Part shown: positions 6,285-10,060 of the stretch, one piece after another
Numbering within the stretch: the first letter of the stretch is position 1
Layout of the letters: every line of letters begins with the position of its first letter
NCBI GenBank assembly: GCA_017461685.1
Contig: JAFTXF010000069.1
Span: forward strand, 1 to 10,060
DNA length: 10,060 nt
From: Lachnospiraceae bacterium
Lineage (GTDB): Bacteria > Bacillota > Clostridia > Lachnospirales > Lachnospiraceae
Direction: 5' to 3'
Translations under genes and position numbers: made by a program
Notes under the pieces: generated by a model
What the model saw: the letters and a program-made list of their open reading frames with translations, nothing else
The model's database searches: none
What the model was told of the DNA's origin: nothing

Positions 6285-6863
6285 ATGAACGAACAAGAGA
6301 ATAATATGCCCGACCTTTTGGACATTCGGGAATTTGATGAAGAAACTTTGCGTAAGGAATCTGAAGAGCTTCTGGAAATGCGCTTCTTAACCGCTGAAAA
6401 CGCTCAGTTTTCCAGAACGGAAGGCGGCTTTGTTGCCTTAAAGACTATGGGAAAGGAATATGCACGAGTAGGCATATATCTGACCTTTCCGCTGACCAAT
6501 CCGGAGGAATATATTTCTATTCGCGAGGCAGATGAAAAGGCCAAAGAAATCGGTATCATCGAAAAGCTCTCCCAGCTCAATCCTGATGAACAGGACATGA
6601 TACGAGAACAAATCAAGCTGCGCTATTTTATGCCGGTTATTACCAAGGTGTTGGATGTAAAGGATGAATACGGCTACGCTTACTGGCATGTTACTACCAA
6701 TTTCGGAGTCTGCCGCTTCACCACACAAATGAGCGGCAACGCTGTCATTTCCTTAAGTGACTCCCGCCTGTTAGTAACGGATATTGACGGCAACCGCTAC
6801 GAAATCCCTGATTTTTACAGTCTGAGTATCATGGAACGAAAGAAACTGGACCTTTTTATTTAG
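6285..6863 (+). CDS. DUF1854 family protein, exporter-associated
   Basis: A 192-residue soluble protein without signal peptide or membrane segment. The C-terminal two thirds match my recollection of DUF1854: LRYFMPVIT (112-120), the aromatic YWHVTTNFG (133-141), and DIDGNRYEIPD (166-176) near the end. DUF1854 is known mainly as a partner of an ABC transporter in cyanophycin-related gene clusters of Proteobacteria; its biochemical role is not known. The N-terminal 90 residues are acidic. The ATG at 6285 follows the ABC stop codon by 3 nt and uses GAGGTG (6273-6278), inside the ABC gene, as its ribosome binding site, so translation is probably coupled. Its place between two exporter halves suggests a cytosolic component of the transporter, perhaps for substrate delivery or gating. 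No cyanophycin synthetase is in the window. Confidence 0.85.
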   Translation: MNEQENNMPDLLDIREFDEETLRKESEELLEMRFLTAENAQFSRTEGGFVALKTMGKEYARVGIYLTFPLTNPEEYISIREADEKAKEIGIIEKLSQLNPDEQDMIREQIKLRYFMPVITKVLDVKDEYGYAYWHVTTNFGVCRFTTQMSGNAVISLSDSRLLVTDIDGNRYEIPDFYSLSIMERKKLDLFI

Positions 6864-6891
6864 TTTTTAAATAGGAGGATTTGACTGAATT

Positions 6892-9123
6892 ATGAACTTA
6901 AATTATAAATTACCGGATGCATATCTGGAGGTACTTTCCCTGGCAGAGGGTGAAGACCTCTGGTACTGCGTCCCCATAGACCTTGTTTTTGACAACGGTC
7001 CTAAACTCGCCAGAGAAGCGTATACTTACGAGACCTGGCTGGCAGTTACTCCCCTGCGGCTTTTCATCCTGCACAATGGGGCAATTACTGCAGAATTTGC
7101 TTTAAAGGACTGCCGGAAAATCAAGTGTGAGCATCAGGTAAACAACGGTATTTTGACCGTTACCGACTTAAGAGACAAGCAAATCTGCGTTGCAAGATTT
7201 TCCATGCGCCACATTATCCGGGTCTCCTATGTAGCAAGAGGCGCCCAGAGCATCATTGATTCACTGCATAAGAATGATATGGCAGTTCAGGTTGAGCGTG
7301 TGGTCAGCCAGGAGCCTGAGAAATATTGCGAAAAATGTGGCCGTGCCCTTCCGGGCACCAGTCACTGCCCGTACTGCGAGGGGCAAGGCGTTGTGTTCAA
7401 GAAATTTATGAATTTGTGCGGCGATTATGTAAACAAACTGCTTTTGATTTCCCTGCTCATGATTCTGTCCGCAGCCATCAACCTGATATCGCCTATGATT
7501 CAGCAGCATTTTATTGACAATGCCCTTTCCACCGGCACCGGAACCTGGAATGATCTGTGGTTTTTCGTAGGTACTACTTTTGTGCTTCTGGTGGGCAGGA
7601 TTTTAGTCAGCGTATACCGTTACTGGTGCTGTGTTAAACTTGGTGCAGAGCTCAGTATGACCATGCGGCGCAAGCTTTATTATAAAATACAGACCCTTTC
7701 TCTTTCTTTTTTGAACAAGAGAAAGCCCGGAGAGCTGATGAACCGTGTTGCACACGACACCCAAAGAATTCGTATGTTCATGGAAGAAGTGTTCAGCGAA
7801 ATGTTTTCTACCCTGTTAACTATGATTGTGTCTTTGGTAATGATGCTCCTAATCAGTTGGAAAATGACACTGCTTTCTATGGTCTTTATTATCATTGTAT
7901 TCGTGATTACCAGAGCATTCTGGCATTACATCCGTACCATTTTTCACAAACAGTGGATTAAGGCCGACGATTTAAGCAGCAATTTACAAGATATTATTTC
8001 CGGTATGCGCGTCGTAAAATCCTTCGGTAAGGAGGAGCGGGAGACAGAGCGTTTTACCCAGAAAGCGAATGCCTATGCCTCCATCAGCAAGCGCAACGAA
8101 ACCTTTTGGGCTATCTTCTATCCACTACTTACCTTTTTAATGGGTGCGGGCACTTATATTGCTGTCTTCTTTGGCGGACGCGATGTGCTTAGCGGTAATA
8201 TGTCCCTTGGACAGCTGGTACAATTTATGACCTACACCGGCTACCTCTTCGGACCTTTGAGCTGGATGACCCATCTGCCCCGTTCCGTTATGCAGATGAT
8301 TACCAGCCTGAACCGTATTTATGATGTTTTGGATGAAAATCCTCAGGTTGCTGATACACCGAAAAGTAAAGAGCATCTGATTCAAGGCGCCTTTTCCTTT
8401 CAGGATGTATCCTTTGGTTATGAGTCCTACGAGCCTGTCCTGGAAAATATCAGCTTTGAAGTAAAGCCGGGTGAAATGATTGGTCTGGTGGGTGCCTCCG
8501 GTACCGGAAAATCTACGCTGATTAACCTGATTATGCGCCTTTACGACGTAGACCAGGGACAAATTACCATTGACGGTGTGGATATCCGCGACATCAAAAC
8601 AGAATGCCTGCACTCCCAAATCGGTGTGGTATTGCAGGAGACCTTCCTCTTTTCCGGAAGTATTCTGGCCAATATCCGCTTTGCCAAGCAGGATGCAACC
8701 CTTGCAGAAGTCATTCAGGCTGCCAAAGCTGCCAATGCCCACGACTTTATCTGCAAAACCCCTGACGGCTACAATACCTATGTAGGTGAGCATGGTTACA
8801 ATCTTTCCGGCGGCGAGCGCCAGCGTATTGCCATTGCCAGAGCCATTCTCAACAATCCAAGACTGCTGATTTTGGATGAAGCGACCTCTGCACTGGATAC
8901 GGAAAGTGAATTCCTGATTCAGCTGGCACTGGACCGCCTGGTAAAGGGACGTACTACTTTTGCTATTGCCCACAGACTTTCTACCCTGCGTAATGCGGAC
9001 CGCCTGGTGGTTATCGATAAGCATGGTGTTGCAGAAATCGGTACCCATAATGAACTTCTGGAAAAGAAGGGGATTTATTATGGACTGGTGACGGCGCAGT
9101 TGGCTATGGCGGAAGGGAAGTAA
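6892..9123 (+). CDS. ABC exporter half 2 with PH-like and zinc-ribbon N-terminus
   Basis: A 743-residue paralogue of the protein at 3972, with the same layout: a beta-rich PH-like domain (about 1-130, with TPLRLFILHNG), a zinc ribbon C146-x2-C149-x9-C159-x2-C162, six membrane segments (about 175-455), and an ATPase domain (about 495-743). ATPase motifs are canonical: Walker A GASGTGKST (from 534), LSGGERQR (from 638), Walker B LILDEATSA with D662 and E663, and H694. The two proteins most likely form a heterodimer, with no degenerate ATP site of the kind often found in heterodimeric exporters. The nearest ribosome binding site, GGAGG (6874-6878), is 13 nt from the ATG, longer than usual; an in-frame TGA at 6886-6888 rules out an upstream start. 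It is the last gene of the operon, 28 bp after the DUF1854 gene. Confidence 0.95.
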   Translation: MNLNYKLPDAYLEVLSLAEGEDLWYCVPIDLVFDNGPKLAREAYTYETWLAVTPLRLFILHNGAITAEFALKDCRKIKCEHQVNNGILTVTDLRDKQICVARFSMRHIIRVSYVARGAQSIIDSLHKNDMAVQVERVVSQEPEKYCEKCGRALPGTSHCPYCEGQGVVFKKFMNLCGDYVNKLLLISLLMILSAAINLISPMIQQHFIDNALSTGTGTWNDLWFFVGTTFVLLVGRILVSVYRYWCCVKLGAELSMTMRRKLYYKIQTLSLSFLNKRKPGELMNRVAHDTQRIRMFMEEVFSEMFSTLLTMIVSLVMMLLISWKMTLLSMVFIIIVFVITRAFWHYIRTIFHKQWIKADDLSSNLQDIISGMRVVKSFGKEERETERFTQKANAYASISKRNETFWAIFYPLLTFLMGAGTYIAVFFGGRDVLSGNMSLGQLVQFMTYTGYLFGPLSWMTHLPRSVMQMITSLNRIYDVLDENPQVADTPKSKEHLIQGAFSFQDVSFGYESYEPVLENISFEVKPGEMIGLVGASGTGKSTLINLIMRLYDVDQGQITIDGVDIRDIKTECLHSQIGVVLQETFLFSGSILANIRFAKQDATLAEVIQAAKAANAHDFICKTPDGYNTYVGEHGYNLSGGERQRIAIARAILNNPRLLILDEATSALDTESEFLIQLALDRLVKGRTTFAIAHRLSTLRNADRLVVIDKHGVAEIGTHNELLEKKGIYYGLVTAQLAMAEGK

Positions 9124-9142
9124 AGGCTTAGGTAAAAACAGT

Positions 9143-9187
9143 GGCGACACATTTCGTCTATATATGAGACGCTATGTGCCGCCTTTT
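9143..9187 (+). terminator. Bidirectional terminator after the exporter operon
   Basis: GGCG (9143-9146) pairs with CGCC (9180-9183), CACAT (9148-9152) with ATGTG (9174-9178), and CGTCT (9155-9159) with AGACG (9167-9171), with small internal loops. TTTT follows on the plus strand (9184-9187), 20 bp after the ABC stop codon. Read on the minus strand, the stem is followed within a few bases by TTTTT (9134-9138), so it can also terminate the converging gene that ends at 9233. Confidence 0.85.
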
Positions 9188-9232
9188 AATTATAAAAGAT
9201 TAAGCTGATATGCCACAAATTCCATCCAATGT

Positions 9233-10060
9233 TTAATACTCCGAATACCTCATATACAAAGCTCTATGCACCGAATCTATCACATCCTCGACACCCTTTG
9301 CTTTATAAGAATATCTCATGGAACCAACATTCTGTACCTTTCCGTCCCGAATGCTTAAAGTCACTCCAACCGGGAAACTGCCTTCTGCATATGTCACCCG
9401 CAGGCCGAATTCAATCTGCCAATAACCGTCCCCTTCTGTATAGTAACTGCTCCTGTAGCCTGTATTCGCAAAGGTAATGCCTTGTTCTTCACAGTTTTCC
9501 AGCCCTGTAATATATCTTGCCTTTACAATCTCCGAAAATTCCTCTAAGCTCATAGCCGCAGCTTCCGCAAAATGCTCCTGACGGTAATAATAATCTTCCC
9601 ATGCCTGCTTTTCCAGCTCCGGATAAGCCTCCTTATAAATTTCCGCCGGAACCGCATCCAGAATATTACAGAATTCCACCGCAGTACTGCATTGCAAAAG
9701 ACTGCTGCCTTGCTCCACGATAAAGTTTCCCCACTTCGTCTCAAGCGGAACATAGCTCCGATTTCCAAGAAGGATTTCCCCATCTGCTGTTTCCGCCACT
9801 GTTTCAGGCTCCCACGAATTTATTTCCGCCCAAATCGTTTCCGGTATCATGATTCCCGGCACGTAATTATAAATCACACTGCCCCAGAAATTCTTTATAT
9901 CCTCTTCCCACTGTAAGTACTCCTCATAGAATGAGGCAGTAACCACCCATGCCCTATCCTCCTCCAGCATCTGCGTGGAATAATTGCTGCCGTTTACATC
10001 AGGCTCCGCAATTACCAGTTCCTTGATATGCTGACGCAGGTTTTCGTAATGCATGTAGGA
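9233..10060 (-). CDS. Unrecognised protein, possibly partial at the window edge
   Basis: At least 273 residues read leftward from an ATG at 10054; the frame is still open in the two codons before it (TAC, TCC) up to the window edge, so the true start may lie outside. I do not recognise the family. The protein is acidic and rich in Tyr, Trp and Glu, with no membrane segment, signal peptide, or cysteine-pair motif in the visible part. Its last 100 residues alternate in a way that suggests beta strands (YWQIEFGLRVTYAEGSFPVG, then VTLSIRDGKVQNVGSMRYSY), while the middle (TAVEFCNILDAVPAEIYKEA) looks helical. If an N-terminal membrane anchor exists upstream, this could be its extracytoplasmic domain; that is a guess. 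It converges on the exporter operon and shares the terminator at 9143-9187, so it is a separate transcription unit. Confidence 0.75.
   Translation of the reverse strand, partial: SYMHYENLRQHIKELVIAEPDVNGSNYSTQMLEEDRAWVVTASFYEEYLQWEEDIKNFWGSVIYNYVPGIMIPETIWAEINSWEPETVAETADGEILLGNRSYVPLETKWGNFIVEQGSSLLQCSTAVEFCNILDAVPAEIYKEAYPELEKQAWEDYYYRQEHFAEAAAMSLEEFSEIVKARYITGLENCEEQGITFANTGYRSSYYTEGDGYWQIEFGLRVTYAEGSFPVGVTLSIRDGKVQNVGSMRYSYKAKGVEDVIDSVHRALYMRYSEY

Noticed and set aside
3972..9123. Assigning the operon to cyanophycin metabolism because of DUF1854
   Set aside because: No cyanophycin synthetase or cyanophycinase gene is present; the association is known from other phyla and is not enough to name a substrate.
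8137..9150. A 337-codon open frame on the minus strand opposite the second ABC gene
   Set aside because: It lies wholly antisense to the conserved membrane and ATPase part of the exporter gene, has no recognisable domain, and looks like a by-product of codon usage in the real gene.

Overview
The window looks like chromosomal DNA from an anaerobic, low-to-moderate GC Clostridia species, most likely a gut Lachnospiraceae. This is inferred from the strong GGAGG-type ribosome binding sites, AT-rich intergenic DNA with consensus TTGACA/TATACT promoters, a full-length clostridial-type AdhE, and the style of the other proteins. No rRNA or tRNA gene is present to settle the taxonomy.

Layout. Positions 1-149 are a GC-richer stretch (about 55% GC over the first 120 bases) of unknown nature, followed by a small XRE-family regulator (150-542, +). 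A short AT-rich gap holds a strong hairpin (671-700) that fits as the adhE terminator. adhE, the bifunctional acetaldehyde/alcohol dehydrogenase of ethanol fermentation, fills 792-3404 on the minus strand. Its promoter (3470-3498) carries an 18-bp sequence resembling the operator of the NADH sensor Rex, overlapping the -35 box.

The 567-bp divergent region between adhE and the next operon is the most information-rich noncoding part. Facing right it has paired 8-bp direct repeats 20 bp apart, a perfect consensus promoter, a 23-codon leader ORF with its own strong ribosome binding site, an intrinsic terminator with a C(UUCG)G tetraloop, a long-range helix that wraps the terminator, and a 10-bp hairpin just before the next ribosome binding site. 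This reads as a transcription-attenuation leader.

Behind the leader lies a compact three-gene operon (3972-9123, +): ABC exporter half 1, a DUF1854 protein, and ABC exporter half 2. Both ABC proteins are full type IV exporter halves (six membrane segments plus ATPase) and both carry the same unusual N-terminal extension: a PH-like beta-rich domain followed by a four-cysteine zinc ribbon. All ATPase motifs are canonical in both. The operon probably encodes a heterodimeric exporter with a dedicated cytosolic DUF1854 partner; its substrate is unknown. The leader resembles in outline the Bacillus bmrB-bmrCD arrangement, where a leader peptide and terminator control a heterodimeric multidrug exporter in response to translation inhibitors. 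A bidirectional terminator (9143-9187) closes the operon, and an unrecognised protein gene (9233 to the right edge, -) converges on it.
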